Below are positions 32,577 through 45,196 of a stretch of 64,000 nt of DNA, in pieces. The notes beneath the pieces were generated by a model. The model had not been told where the DNA came from. It made no database searches and was given only the letters and a program-made list of their open reading frames with translations. The translations under genes and the position numbers were made by a program. Source of the stretch: Anagrus nilaparvatae (Eukaryota > Arthropoda > Insecta > Hymenoptera > Mymaridae); NCBI GenBank assembly GCA_022575985.1, contig JAKSXM010000238.1, positions 14,030,001 through 14,094,000 on the forward strand, in the 5' to 3' direction. The first letter of the stretch is position 1; the number at the start of each line of letters is the position of its first letter.

Positions 32577-34995
32577 TTAAGCAGCATCAGCTGGTTTGTC
32601 AATTTGGATATTTTCATTTATCCAATCGATGTAATCGTAAATTTTAGTGTATACTGATGGATATTTACTATCTGAACAGCCTTTATTTACCCATGATGCA
32701 AGACCAACGATATTATTGTTTATTATTAATGGCCCACCAGAATCACCCTAAAACAAATTATCTCTTTGAATCTTTTCTATACAAAAACAATTATTTAACT
32801 TACCATGCAAATACCATTTCCTAATATCGAATAACCACAAATATTGGAACTTGTTATTTTATATTTATTTTTCTGAACTTTTTTGTACATTTCACGACAA
32901 AAATCTAAATCTGTTATGTTTATTAAACCATATTTTAAAGTATTTGAGCCATAACTATGTTCCTAAAATAAATAAATTTTTAAAGTTATTACTTTTATTG
33001 ATTTTTATGACACTTTTTATGTCTTTTATAAATTTTAAAAATAAATGTCTTCTTAAATGATGCTTGAAACAGTAAATTTTAAATAAAAAATTATTTAAAT
33101 TTTCTTATAAAATTAATTCTTGAAAAGGATTATTTTTAATAAGAAATTTATGCACATAATGTAAATTTCTAAAAATAAGACACAGAAAAACTACTATTTT
33201 GACTTCGGAAGAATTGATCTTCAGTTCAAACTGAAAAAGCGTTTCGATATTGGTCAGGATTTTGGTTAAAATAAAAATTGTCAAAAAAAACTGTTTCGTC
33301 CACTTCATCGGCACTTTTTTTATTAGAAAACTTGGTTTATAAGAAATTTTAACCGATTCAAATGGTTTTATGCGAATAAAACCAAAATAACTAAAAATCC
33401 AAAAATTTTAAAACTTACTTAAATCCACTTATATCAGCTTTTTTGAGCTCCCCGACCCCTTGAAGGATATAAATTTAAGTTTTTAACTGTTCCAAACCTT
33501 TTCCAGTCCAAAAAAACAAGAAATTCGAAAAATCAAAAAATCGGCTAATTTTCCATATATACCCCTTCCGATTTTTGCAAAAATAAAAATTCTCAAGAAA
33601 ATCTATTTCCCCCATCTCATAAGCACTTTTTTTATTAGAAAACTTGTTTTATGAGGAATTTTAACCAATTCCAATGGTTTTATGCGAATAAAACCAAAAA
33701 ATCTAAAAATCCAAAAATTTTCAAACTCACTTAAATGCGTTTATATCAGGTTTTTTGAGCTCTTTGGCCTCTTGGAGGATATAAAAATAAGTTTTTAACT
33801 GTTCAAAATCTTTACCAGTCCAAAAAAACAAGAAATTCGAAAAATCAAAAAATCGAACATTTTTCCGTATATACCCCTTTGGGTTTTTGCAAAAATAAAA
33901 ATTGTCAAGAAAATCTATTTCCCCTATTTCATCAGCATTTTTTTTATTAGAAAACTTGATTTGTGAGGAATTTTAACCAATTCAAATGGTTTTATGCGAA
34001 TGAAACCAAAATTTCTAAAAATCCAAAAATTTTAAATTTCATTTAAATCAATTTATATCAGGTTTTTTAAGCTCTCTGACCTGGTCAACCATATTAATAT
34101 AAGTTTTTAACTGTTCCAAACCTCTTCCAGTTCAAAAAAACAAAAATTTTGAAAAATTCAATTTTTATGTTTAAAAAACTATTTACCTCCATTTTTCCAA
34201 ATCCAACAATTACCCCTTGAGTATTTGGAGTAATTTCTGAATTATCAAGGTTTAAGATTGCAGGTGCTAAGAGTTGATTAAATCTGTATGGTTTTTCAAC
34301 CTGTAAAAAATAGCAATTAGCTAAATACTTTTTTAATATTAATATAATTATTGCCTACTTACTTTAACTAAAGCAATATCATTAATTAAATATTTATATA
34401 AATCAAAATCTTTAGGAACAATAATTTCAGCAATATTTTGTTTTGAAAATTTCTTTTGTCTTAAATTAACGGTACCAGCAATAACGCACATTTCATCAGG
34501 CTCAAATCTAGAACAAAAAATTTTATTATACACGAGTATATAATCAAAATTTCGTAAAAAAATTAATTACCCATAAACACAATGTGCTGCAGTTAAAATA
34601 AAATATTCGTTTAATATAATCCCTCCACAATGATGATACGTGGCATCGTAATTTTGGATCGAAACCTGCGAAAACAACAATTATTAATAATGATCTGTTA
34701 TGATAAATTGCAATGAATTTTTTACCTGGTATGGAAATTCTCCTGGTAATGCATTGACACCGTGAACTATTCTTTTAGCCCGACTTAAAATTTTTGATGC
34801 CTGGGCTGCAAAAAACCAGAAATAAGTTTTATCATGAAACCAGTCACGTACATTTCAAATGATAAGTAATCAATAACGTAAATTAATAATTTATCATTCA
34901 AAAATTTAGATAACAAGAAAAATACTTTGATTATAATAAATACCTTGTTGCAATATTTGCAAAATTAAAATAATAAATACAACGTAAATAGACAT
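32577..34995 (-). CDS. Secreted S1 (chymotrypsin-fold) serine protease
   Basis: Seven exons on the minus strand: 34944-34995, 34726-34805, 34571-34665, 34363-34507, 34187-34300, 32804-32962 and 32577-32747. They sum to 816 nt, 271 residues, the normal size for a single-domain trypsin-like protease. There is a hydrophobic signal peptide (about residues 1-17), a short propeptide ending 'SRAKR' before the new N-terminus 'IVHG', and the catalytic triad His in 'TAAHC', Asp in 'NDIALVKV' and Ser in 'GDSGGP'. The residue six before the catalytic Ser (chymotrypsin 189) is Gly, and the 214-216 segment is S-W-V rather than S-W-G. This predicts a chymotrypsin- or elastase-like pocket that does not prefer Arg/Lys. 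There is no CLIP domain, so a digestive, venom or other secreted role is more likely than a melanisation cascade. The exact paralogue is not assignable. Confidence 0.9.
33240..34165. repeat. Threefold ~312-bp tandem repeat in a protease intron
   Basis: The landmark 'GCACTTTTTTTATTAGAAAA' (or GCATTT in the third copy) recurs at about 33311, 33623 and 33934. It is followed each time by 'GGTTTTATGCGAAT', 'ATCCAAAAATTTT', 'TTTTTTGAGCTC' and 'AAGTTTTTAACTGTTC' variants. Copies differ by scattered substitutions. They make up most of the 1.2-kb intron between exons 5 and 6. Confidence 0.85.
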
Positions 34996-37900
34996 TGTTT
35001 AGATCTAGACAGTAATTTAATGACTAAAACTTGAATCACAGACGTAACAAAGAACGTTTATTATATACATACTCACGTTTTTAAAAGTAAAGAGAATATC
35101 TAACATAGATAATTTTTAACCAGATATATTATTAATAATGAATCAACTGTATTAAATTCAAGGCTTATTTGTTTATTCTTTGGTAATTTTTATCTCATAC
35201 TCATTGATTTGGATCTACATTTTTAATTTTTGATAAAACTTTTAGTTTACTTATCTTATTTATATGTTAAAAAGATTACTTTTTTAACGTGTACATGTCA
35301 CAAACATAAATTAAGTTACTTTTAAAACTTTTTTCAAACTGGATTTTTATGTTAAAATTTAATAGAATACGTAATTTTTCTTTTTAGAATAATTTTGCTT
35401 TTTGAAACTACTATACAATGTTTTTCTTTATTACAATCAAGAAAATCCCACTCCACGCGCTATGATAATTGTAAAATTCAGGTTTTAAAGCACTGCAGAT
35501 GTGTGTTTCGCGAAGAAGTAAATACAACTAACTTTGAGTTGCGTCAACAGTATCCGTAACAAGTGTTTGAATGAATGTCAGTTTATGCACGAGTGCGTTT
35601 TTGAGTTTAGGAAAAGACTTCTCGGGATTATAGTACAAATGCTAAACCACATTTTATGTTTAACAAATTGTTTAAAAGGATTCGTCGTTTTTTAAAGCAA
35701 GTTTTATTGTCTAAAAAGAAAATTGTGAATTCTTGGTGACCTTGGTGCAATAAAATCTTAAATAACTCATAAACTTTTGAATTAGGAGAGAATTTTTTTT
35801 TTTAAATAAAAAATAACAAAAATTATTGGGTACATGATGACCAGAATTTCTGATTCCAAAAATACTGGCTAAATTCTAAAGCCAATGGGATTAAATACTG
35901 TAAATTAAATAAGCTTTACAAAAACTACGTTATTTCATCTTCTAAACGAGTCGTTTCATTCAAAAAATGTTATCAATTGCCTTATTTCGTTATCTTTGAA
36001 AAATTTTTATTTGAAATTGTTTTTGAAAAAGGCCATTGACACTGAACTTTAAATGGGGGGTCAAATGAAGTGAAAATAATCTCGATTTTTGGACCTTAGA
36101 ATAATTTGGATTTGGAGATTTAAAATAATTTTTATTTGGGGCTTATTCCAACTTAGCTGCATGGACTTTGGATAACCTAGGAGATATTATAGTTTAGGTC
36201 ATTACGAAACATGCTTGTTGGTTGCATTAACCCACAAACCAGTTATTATTTTTTTTTAATTTTTTTTATATTTTTGATTATTGAAATAATATTTGAGCGT
36301 AGAAATTAAAATGTAAACAAACATAAAATGTATTGAATCGAATTTCGTACCCTGCGGCATTTTTGTTATGAGCGTATTTTTTAAACAAAAATGTGGGGTG
36401 CAGTCGGGCGTTAAATTTATTCATTAAAAATTTTAATTTGGCTAGTCTTAAGGTTAAATAATAAAAAAAAATGAATTTATAAAATTTTGAACCAATTAAT
36501 ATTTGGAATTTCAGAAATTATAGTTAAATTTTAGCTAAATTCCTAAAATGATAACAAGGGTGCTCTTAATTTTTATCAGATATTATATTTATATAATCAT
36601 AAAATAATTTATAATTAATATTAAGATTACGGGGGGTACTTGAATAGAAATTTGACGCCAAGTTGATATTAAAATTCTATGTCAAAGAATGTATAATTTA
36701 GTTTTTAATGTACTTAATAAGAATTATAATGATAGATTATTAGAATCATAGAATATTCGTTTAATTAATTTACAAAAATTAAAATAAATATTTAATTATC
36801 CTAATTTTTTTGGGAATAAAAATTGTATTAGATCTGCTTTTATTTGGACTAATTATACGAAATATATTTAAAATACAAAATTTTTGAATGAGTTTTTCAA
36901 AAATCTTTCTCAAACTTTATGATAGAAATTTTGCAACTTGTATGTTCTATAAAACCAAGATAAAATATAGCTGACTGTTGATATAATTAGTAGGAGTAGT
37001 GAATTTTAATTACACATGATAATAAAATAAAAATAAAATATTCAAATCTTATGTATCTGCGCTCTAATTAAATTAAACTACATTAATTAATTAATTATAA
37101 TTTTAATCAAAAACAAAAAAATAATTTGAATAATACACGTATCGATAAACGTATTATAAATTAACGTCGATTTTTAAATTAAAAAAGGATTTATTTTTTG
37201 GATAATAATCAAGTTTATTATACATGGCTAATAAAAAAAATGATAAATAGTCACGTAATAGTAATTTTAATTAATCTCATTTCATTTTACGATAACATTT
37301 TTATTATTTTATTATTTTATTAAAAAAAATAATTTGTATATCAATTTATTTAGTGTATGGAGTGCAGTATATAAAAAGGGGCTTTAAAAATTTTCAATCG
37401 CTATTTTATTTTCGAAAATTCATGATTTTCGTTCATGTCGAAAAATATTTTCTTTTTCAAATAGGATATTATTAGTTATTTATACAAGAGAAAATTGAAA
37501 AAAAAATTTTTCTGTATACAAAAGAAAGTTTAAGTAAAGTAGCATAAGTTTTAATACTATATAATAAAGAGAATTTTGCACGTAGAAACAGCGAGAAAAT
37601 TTTAACGTTGACCCGAGTTCAGTAGGTTACGAAGCTCCAGTGCTGCTGCTGCAAAAGCTTTTTAAGAGTTCAACGTCCTCGTGCAATGTTTTCCCGTATA
37701 AAATCCTAAATACAATAATGCCAAGTTACGACTTTTTATTATAAATTTTCTATATTAATAAAAATTCTGGATTTACGTGGGATTACATAGTAGACATAAT
37801 TATTTGAGTTCACGGCCAAGCTTTTTTTCATTTTCAGGTTAAAGAAAGAGGTCTCTTTGATATTCTCATAAATAGTAAAATATTCTGAGATTCGTTAGTA

Positions 37901-39891
37901 GTGCACTCATTTCTCACGAGTTCCACTTAAGGGTCTATGCATTTATATTACATCAGAAGCGTTTGTCGTTTCAGCTGTAACTTTTTCTTTATACACTTCT
38001 GTGCTTAATTTTCATTCATTGAAAATGCAGTATATAGGCTTATAATGAAGCTTTTTATCCTTAAAAAGCCCTTTTTTATTTTATCGTTTCTTTTATATTT
38101 TTTTTCGTTGCATTCTATTTGGTTTCTATTCGTTAAAAAAAAAAATAATTGCGTGGGATTACTCGTAAAAAATTTTCATGTGTTGAGCTGGGTGTGTACA
38201 TTTGTTGCGCATATCAAGCACAGAAATCGATCGATATTTTTCCGCAAGTTTTCTACCTTTGCTGTTTTTTGGTTTAGCTACACTTGATCAAGATAAGGAT
38301 AATAAATACTGCCTTATCGACTAATATGATAACAGCATCATATGATAATTTTTTATTATCATCATTTTTTTTATCGACAAATTTATTTTTTTAAAAAAAC
38401 ACTTTTGACCTTTTTTAATTTTAATAATTTTTATTTTTCTGAAATACAGTGTACAAATATTCGACATTATTAAATAAAATAAATTTTATATTAATTATTG
38501 AAGTGAACTTAGAAGAAGTTGTTGACAGTTTTTTTAAATCAGAAAACTGCTTTCTGTTGGATCTGAAAATATTTTTGCCCTTTTTAAAAAAAAAGAAAAA
38601 TTAATTTTAATTTTCAATTTTTTTGACAGATTTTGTTTTGGTTTCTTAGGTTTTCAATCGTTTTAAACATTTCCTTCAGCTACTTCCAAATCTGACGAAG
38701 AATCTAAAACTATGATATCTCAAAGTTGAAGTGCAGTTAATATATTTATAACTGGTACCAAGTAATTAACAAATACGTGTGTTTAAGTAATTTATGTGCG
38801 ATTGTGCAAGCTACATTACTTATTATCTGAGTAAATATTTACTACTTATTATAAATCTTTTCAATAGCATAAGTCATATAATTTCGCTTTAAAAATCCAT
38901 CAAAAGTTCTACTTAGTGGTTTTTCTAATAAACGTGAAATACCTCCAAGTGTTTTTCATAACCTGAAAATTCAAGTACTACTATATGTATTTGAAAATTT
39001 ATTTGTGTGATAAAAGTTTGTCTATTTATAACTGAAGATCCGCACCAAACCAATTTACATAAAACCGACCTCAAAATGAAGAAAAAAAGTGTGTGGGTGA
39101 CATAAGCTACAGTTTTGCGACTCAGATATCGCATTTTTGGAGATATTCAATTTTTACTATTTTTGGGAAAAATAAATTTTTTTGAAATTTTTATTAAAAA
39201 GTGAAATATCTGAAAATTATGATAAAATTTACTGTCGCAATTGGTATTAATTGATTCGGTACTCATTTATACGTACTCAGTTAAATTTTTATTCAAAACG
39301 GATATATCCTTGAAAAATTACGAAAAAGTTATAAAATATTTTCAGATGGTATTAGATATTAAAAAAATTTTTAATTTGCTTTTTTTGCACTAAAATTAAT
39401 ATATATATTTTACATACATCGTATTTAGAGTATTTATTTTTATTATTTTTTTTGCACTAACTTTTACGCATTCACTTAAATTTTTATTCAAAATGGTCTT
39501 ATTTTTAAAAATCTATAGCTTTTTCGGATACAAAAAATTTTTATTTTGTTTTTTTTTTTTCAATAACCAGGAAAAATCTAAATCTGGAAAAATTACATAA
39601 CAATTAATTATTTTGCATAGGTAGAATAAACTTAGGATTGTTTGAGAACTTTGTTAGCATTATTTTTTTTAAGGAACACCGGGCATGTACCAAGAGGCTC
39701 ACCTATAAGTTTTCTAGGAAAATGACGGAAAATACTAATTGTAAAAAAACAGTAGATCTAGCACATTCGGAAAACTAATTCAAGATTATGTAAAAACTAC
39801 TAGAATAGAAATATGTTTTTTTATGGAACACCGAAAACAGACCAGACTCTCAAATCTGCTAGTATGTATTATTAATTTAAAAAAAACATAC
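34996..39891. other. 4.9-kb intergenic stretch without recognisable genes
   Basis: Mostly AT-rich with stop codons in every frame. Two pockets have more balanced composition, about 35440-35620 and 37570-37700, and might be regulatory or part of an unrecognised RNA. The longest ORF (38045-38287, 80 codons, hydrophobic) looks like chance T-rich translation. Confidence 0.45.
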
Positions 39892-42539
39892 ATCCGTGTA
39901 AGTTTCCATGTTTCCCTCGAATAATAAAAATTTGTATCCAATTCTATTATTAGTATTCAGTAACATAATATGTATCAATTTTTTATCTTCTTTTGAAGCT
40001 TCATACCAATTAGCATCATAACTAAAAATAGGATAAAATCAAAATTTTGTTAAAGTACTATTTAAAAAAATGTCGAATAAATGCTTACATGCTTTTTGAA
40101 AATTCATTACTTGCGTCTAATAAACTTTGACTGTGATGGAAAAAAAAGTAGACATGAACAGTAACAGTCACATATATGGCCACATATTTAATCATTAATT
40201 TAATATCCGTTTCAATAATTATCTATAAACAAATCGTAGAATTAGAATTTAAAAAAAAGGCTTGGTAATAAATTGCTCCAACTTACAGCAACGCCACAAA
40301 AACTCATCAAAATCATTGATAGCGCCAAAAGGATCAAAAGTGTAATTTGACTTACATCGTTGACTTTCCTTGCAAATCTATAGAACAAAGATAGCGAAAT
40401 TAAAGCAAAAATTTGTTAAGTATGTTTACATATAGCTATTATTTTACTGAATAATTTTTTGATGTATAACAATTGAATTAATCAACTCCTCGTTGTTCGT
40501 TTTTTCTGGATTTGAATTGTTTATAGCATTAGTTACCTTATGTCTAAAATAAAAGAAGATTGATCTTAATAGAGAAATTAAAAATAGCTTTTGACCAAGG
40601 GACAAAATATTCGTTCTTGACCTGGCGTGCAATTTTATATATGACCCTATACATATTTTGGTATATCTATAATAACGCGCAAATTTTTGCGCCATTGATT
40701 TGTTCAAGTTAAGCCTATAAATACTCCAGTCAAATCGATGGGGGGGGGGTGTATTTTCACTGGCCAACATGAGATTTGCTCTACTATATTTTTATTGGGT
40801 CGCTGATCACGAAAATCGGGGTCTTTTTCGGAAGATATTTTCAGAACACCCTTAAATTTGCAAAAACTACCCTCAAAATGGGGTTTTTTTTTATATATTA
40901 GCAAACTTAGTTTCTATATTTAGCCAAGAATTGGTTTAAGAGGGTTTTTTGGGCCACTGATCAAGAATTTGAGGTAATTTTTTATAAATAATTAATATTT
41001 CACCCTTAAATTAGCAAAAACAACCCCTAAAAGGAGTGTCTGCCATGTGGTTGTTTTTGCTAATTGAAGGGTAAAATATTAATTATTCACGAAAAATTCC
41101 CCCGAATTCTTGATCAGCGACCCAAAAAACCCTTAAGGACCTAATTTGGTTGGTCAAAGTGCAAAAATTGCAAATGCAGCCTTAATAAGGGTTGGTTTTG
41201 TAAAATTAAGAGTGAAATGTTAATTATTCATAAAAAATTACCTCAAATTCTTGACCAGCGACCCAAAAAATACTCTTAGACCACTTCTTGGCTAAATCTA
41301 GAAACTCAGTTTGCTAATATATATAAAAAAACCCCTTTTTGGGGGTAGTTTTTGCAAATTTAAGGGTGTTCCGAAAATATCTCCCGGAAAAGACTCCGAT
41401 TTTCGTGATCAACGACCCAAAAAACATGTAGTATAGCAAATCTCACGTTGGCCAGTGAAAATACACCCCCCCCCCCCGCCGCGATTTGACAGGAGTAAAA
41501 AAGTTTATGTGAAAAATATTGTATGAATCTGAAAGAGAATTTAATTTGTTTCTATTTATTAAAAAATTTTTTGCGTCAACCAAGGGTGCAAAATTTTACT
41601 TGTTATTAATATATCAAAATATTTATTGGCTCGTTGCCCCTTAACACGATAAAGATTAACTTCTATCATTTTTATTATAAATGAATTCTTACCGAAGAAT
41701 ATTTAATAACCCGGTGATGTGCTGAGTTACATTTACGTAATAGCAGTCAAATGCTATAATATGTGAGAAACCTATGTAAATAAATAGAACCATATAAGAA
41801 TATATTTTGTAATAATGCTTTTCCTTATTCAAAATTGTTTCGGTTATGTAAAGAAGTTCTTTGTTTCTTGGTTCGTTTAAGGGCTTCAGAATGTCCATAA
41901 TTGGTGCCAATAGCGGAGATAACGAGTACAAGGTAATCACAGTCACACAGCCATCTGAATTTCAATTTTATTTAGTATATTTTTGAGCAATTATTTTCAA
42001 AATTTATTATACTTACAGACATAAATTAGGTTCAAACGTTTTCCATTCCTCGAATGTTTTGTTAAAATATTTATTTCATCCGAATCTTTGTATTCTTTCC
42101 AATTTTCATCGATGTCATTTAATATTGATTTAATCTGCAAAGAAACAAAGTTATTATTAGTAAATGTGTTAGCAATTTAGCTTATATTATACCTGTTTTG
42201 TTTTGAATATAAAATAATAATACTCAGTGATCATAATCAATAACGACAATACTTCCGCTGTTCCTTGAATAAAAATTTCTGATGAATTCCTGTTTTTCCA
42301 TATTTCTATTATCTGCGTAGAGTTAACATATATTATTTTGGCACTATATGTCAATTTTTCAAAAAAAAAAGATAATTTTTAAAATAATTACCTTCAAAGA
42401 TAAAATTACTGGATAACTATAAAAAATAGCATTTCTTATAAATTTTGATGCTCTTCCTTCTTGATGAGGCCATAAACCACTTAAACTTAATAAAAATTTC
42501 GTTTCTTTAAAAACTTCCTTGAAATAGGAGCTAGTCATG
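39892..42539 (-). CDS. Odorant receptor OR-1 (7tm_6), last exon not found
   Basis: Eight exons are readable on the minus strand from ATG 42539. Exon 1 is about 42391-42539 ('SSYFKEVFKE', 'SGLWPHQ'), then about 42199-42315, 42017-42134, 41695-41953, 40448-40545, 40289-40377, 40091-40220 and 39892-40021. The exon pattern matches OR-2 and OR-3: a 'PIMDILKPLNEPR' membrane exon, 'LMSFCGVAV' at the end of exon 6 and 'YDANWYEA' opening exon 8. Insect ORs are seven-pass ligand-gated channel subunits, inverted relative to GPCRs, working with Orco in olfactory neurons. The short final exon with a 'YFTxLR' tail was not found downstream of the GTATGT donor at 39891, so this copy may be broken or use a distant exon. 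A 776-bp palindromic repeat lies in its intron 4. The start at 42539 is preferred over 42595 by alignment with the paralogues. Confidence 0.75.
40722..41497. mobile_element. Fold-back (palindromic) element in OR-1 intron 4
   Basis: Two long arms are near-perfect reverse complements. The left begins TACTCCAGTCAAATCG, then a G10 run and 'TGTATTTTCACTGGCCAAC'; the right arm mirrors this with a C run at about 41465-41477. Internally, 'GGGTCGCTGATCACGAAAAT' and related motifs recur in both orientations. There is no ORF. It is related to the repeats at 48010-48870 and 60575-61440. Confidence 0.8.
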
Positions 42540-42971
42540 ATGATAACATTCGAGCTACAAATAGAGACTACGTTGTTAAGAAAAAGTACACGCATGCTAT
42601 AAAAATAATTGGCCGATATATTGATTGTTCATATTTTTATTGTCTAACAAAAATTATTTCCTAATTTTTACCTTAATAAATCAATGAATCTTTTCGTTTC
42701 CTCAAATAATACTTTTTTAAAAATAGATTTAAGTAAAAAAATTTAAATATTTTAATTTTTGATGCAAAGTTTTCTTATTATTACTTTATAGTCATCAAAA
42801 AGTTAGCTTTGATTTAAAAAAGTAAAAATAAAACTTCAAATGAGTTTGCATGTTTAGTAATTATAAAGAAAACTTCCAACTTTGGAGGTTTCGAAAATCT
42901 TAGGTATATAATCTTAATAATTTTTTTAGTTTTTACATTGGAGCTTCGTTTCAATTACTGTCAGTTATATG

Positions 42972-43414
42972 CACTGTAAAAAGTAACTTTCTTAGATTTT
43001 CAAAAAAAATAGAATTTTTACGAAAAATTAGTGAATTTAGTAAAAAATTTTTGTAAATATTCGATAAAAATCGTAAATTTACTAAATTTAGTATATTATC
43101 GAAAAATTCGAGGATTCTCGATTTTTTTAAAATTGTAAATTATCAACTAGCGCAATATATAAATAAATTATTGTCTAATTTATTGCCCTCTGTGTCGAAA
43201 TGTTCCTCAACACTCGCATATTTCAAAATTATGGGCGAAAAAGCCAACATCAGTAGTTATGTAAATTATCAATTTTTCTTGTGCATTGACAAAAAAAAAT
43301 CGAGAATAAATATACGATTTTTTTCTAATATTTGCAAATTTTTTCGAAATTTTATTAATTTTTCGAAAATGTTCTAATTTTTTTGTCAATATAAGAAAGT
43401 TACTTTTTACAGTG
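42972..43414. mobile_element. Mariner-like MITE, copy 1
   Basis: Terminal inverted repeats CACTGTAAAAAGTAACTTTC on both ends, 443 bp, non-coding interior with 'TACTAAATTTAGTATA' palindromes. The duplicate copy has a TA on the left flank, suggesting TA target duplications. Confidence 0.8.
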
Positions 43415-43658
43415 TGTATAAAAAATTTATTTCGTATCATTACAATTTTTTCTAATTAATAAAAAATAATAAGCTTTTTTTAGTTCACGAAACAGGCCTA
43501 AAATCGCTTGTTTTTGGATTTTCAATCCTTAATTCATATTTTCTGAAGGGTTATAGATTAAAATTAACCATAAAATTGATTCTGATAAGTTTTTAGTTCT
43601 AAGACGATTTAAATAAATTCAAATTTCTATGAAATGGTACGTTTTATCTGCTGTGGTG

Positions 43659-44164
43659 CACAGTGTGGAAAAATGGACAAAAATCGCTCTTGGACTGAGT
43701 TTTTGAGCTATCAACTAGAAACCTGTTTTGAACGGCTTTAAAATAAGTCGGATTTCGTGCATCACTGCGGATTTTTCAAATCTTTTATTTTTAATTAGCC
43801 TATTTACACGACCTCAACCTATTCATTTATCGGAATTTTCACTTCCTACATTTTTTGCACTCTAAACCAAACGGGAATTTTTTTCGGATGTTCATCCTGC
43901 GTTATATACATAAAAATTAAAAAACATTTTTAAGTCAAAAAATATTAAATCATAATTTTTGCATATTTTATAATCTCATATTATACTCTTACTCTTTTAT
44001 AATCTGCATTATTAGTAAATAGGCTAATTAAAAATAAAAAAATATGAAAAATCCGCAGTGAGACACGAAAGCAGGCTTATTTTAAAGTCGTTCAAAACAG
44101 GTTTCAAGTCGATAGCTCAAAACCTCAGTCCAAGAGTGATTTTTGTCCATTTTGCCACACTGTG
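43659..44164. mobile_element. Palindromic MITE with CACAGTGTGG ends, copy 1
   Basis: The left end CACAGTGTGGAAAAATGGAC is mirrored by CACAGTGTGGCAAAATGGAC at the right on the other strand. The arms continue inverted for over 150 bp, with 'CGCTCTTGGACTGAG' and 'CCGCAGTGA' landmarks. No ORF. Confidence 0.75.
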
Positions 44165-45196
44165 TGGCGTAACAGCGTTAAAATATAATTTATTTTGATA
44201 TAGTGTAGGATGTTAAAAGTAGGATAAAAGTAGGATGTTAAAGTGTAGCTTTGTTAAAAGTAAAATTTTGATTTTCCATTTTCTTGCAAAAATTAACCAT
44301 TTTATTTTCCATGAATTTATGTGGTAAAACATGATATAAGATACAACATGAAAATGATGCTAAACTTTATTACAGATAAATACCCAGAAAACTGAAGTTT
44401 AAATTTGAAAATTAAAATGAAAAAGAAAACCAAAAAAATTATTTTTTGGTCCTTAATTTAACAGAAAAGAAATTAAATACTTAAAACCAATGAAAAAATA
44501 TAGCTAACATGTGTACGTAGAACATATTAAATTTTAATGACACTCGTTCGAACCGTTTTAGAGATTTCTGTTTTAGTATGGTCTACAAAAAGTATTCATA
44601 AAATTAATTATTAACTGATGATTATTTACACAACTTTATAATAACTAATATTTTGAATAGTTCACTGATATATAAAATATTTTATGTAAAGATGAACGCA
44701 ATTACAAATTTTATATTCGTGCGATTTGGAGGATAATTTTCAAAAAAAAATTTTCTAAAAACTGAAAAGAAGTCTAATAACCAAAATTCTATTAAAAATA
44801 ACCAATCATTTCATATTCATAAAGATTTGAAAAGGTGAGGGTTAAATGAGAGATCGTGCTTCAAATAAAAAAGTCTTAGCTTTTTTATAATTCAGTGCAA
44901 TTTTTTTTATTATTTATTATAAGTGACTTTCATTACATTAAATTACACAAATATATTTTTTCATATATTTTGCATCTTTAATAATTTTTTTACCAAAAAG
45001 GTAAAAAGAGTTAAATGTGTCGTGCTATATTAATTGCTGAAAAGGCCGAAAATATTTTTATTAATTTAATCATAAAGGAATTGACCTCCAGGTCTAACAT
45101 TTTGAACTTTGCATAGTTCTTTTTAATTATATTTTCTTATTATATGCAAAATTTTATTAAAAACCAACAGTGAAATCTTTCATCTGTATAACAAAC

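Noticed and set aside
37570..37710. GC-richer pocket as a structured RNA gene
   Set aside because: I could not fold it into a tRNA, snRNA or other known RNA, so it is only mentioned as part of the intergenic stretch.
38045..38287. 80-codon hydrophobic ORF
   Set aside because: Phe/Leu/Ser-rich reading of T-rich DNA with no splice partners; likely chance.
42540..42595. Upstream ATG of OR-1 at 42595
   Set aside because: The extra 19 residues have no counterpart in OR-2 or OR-3, whose starts align with the ATG at 42539.
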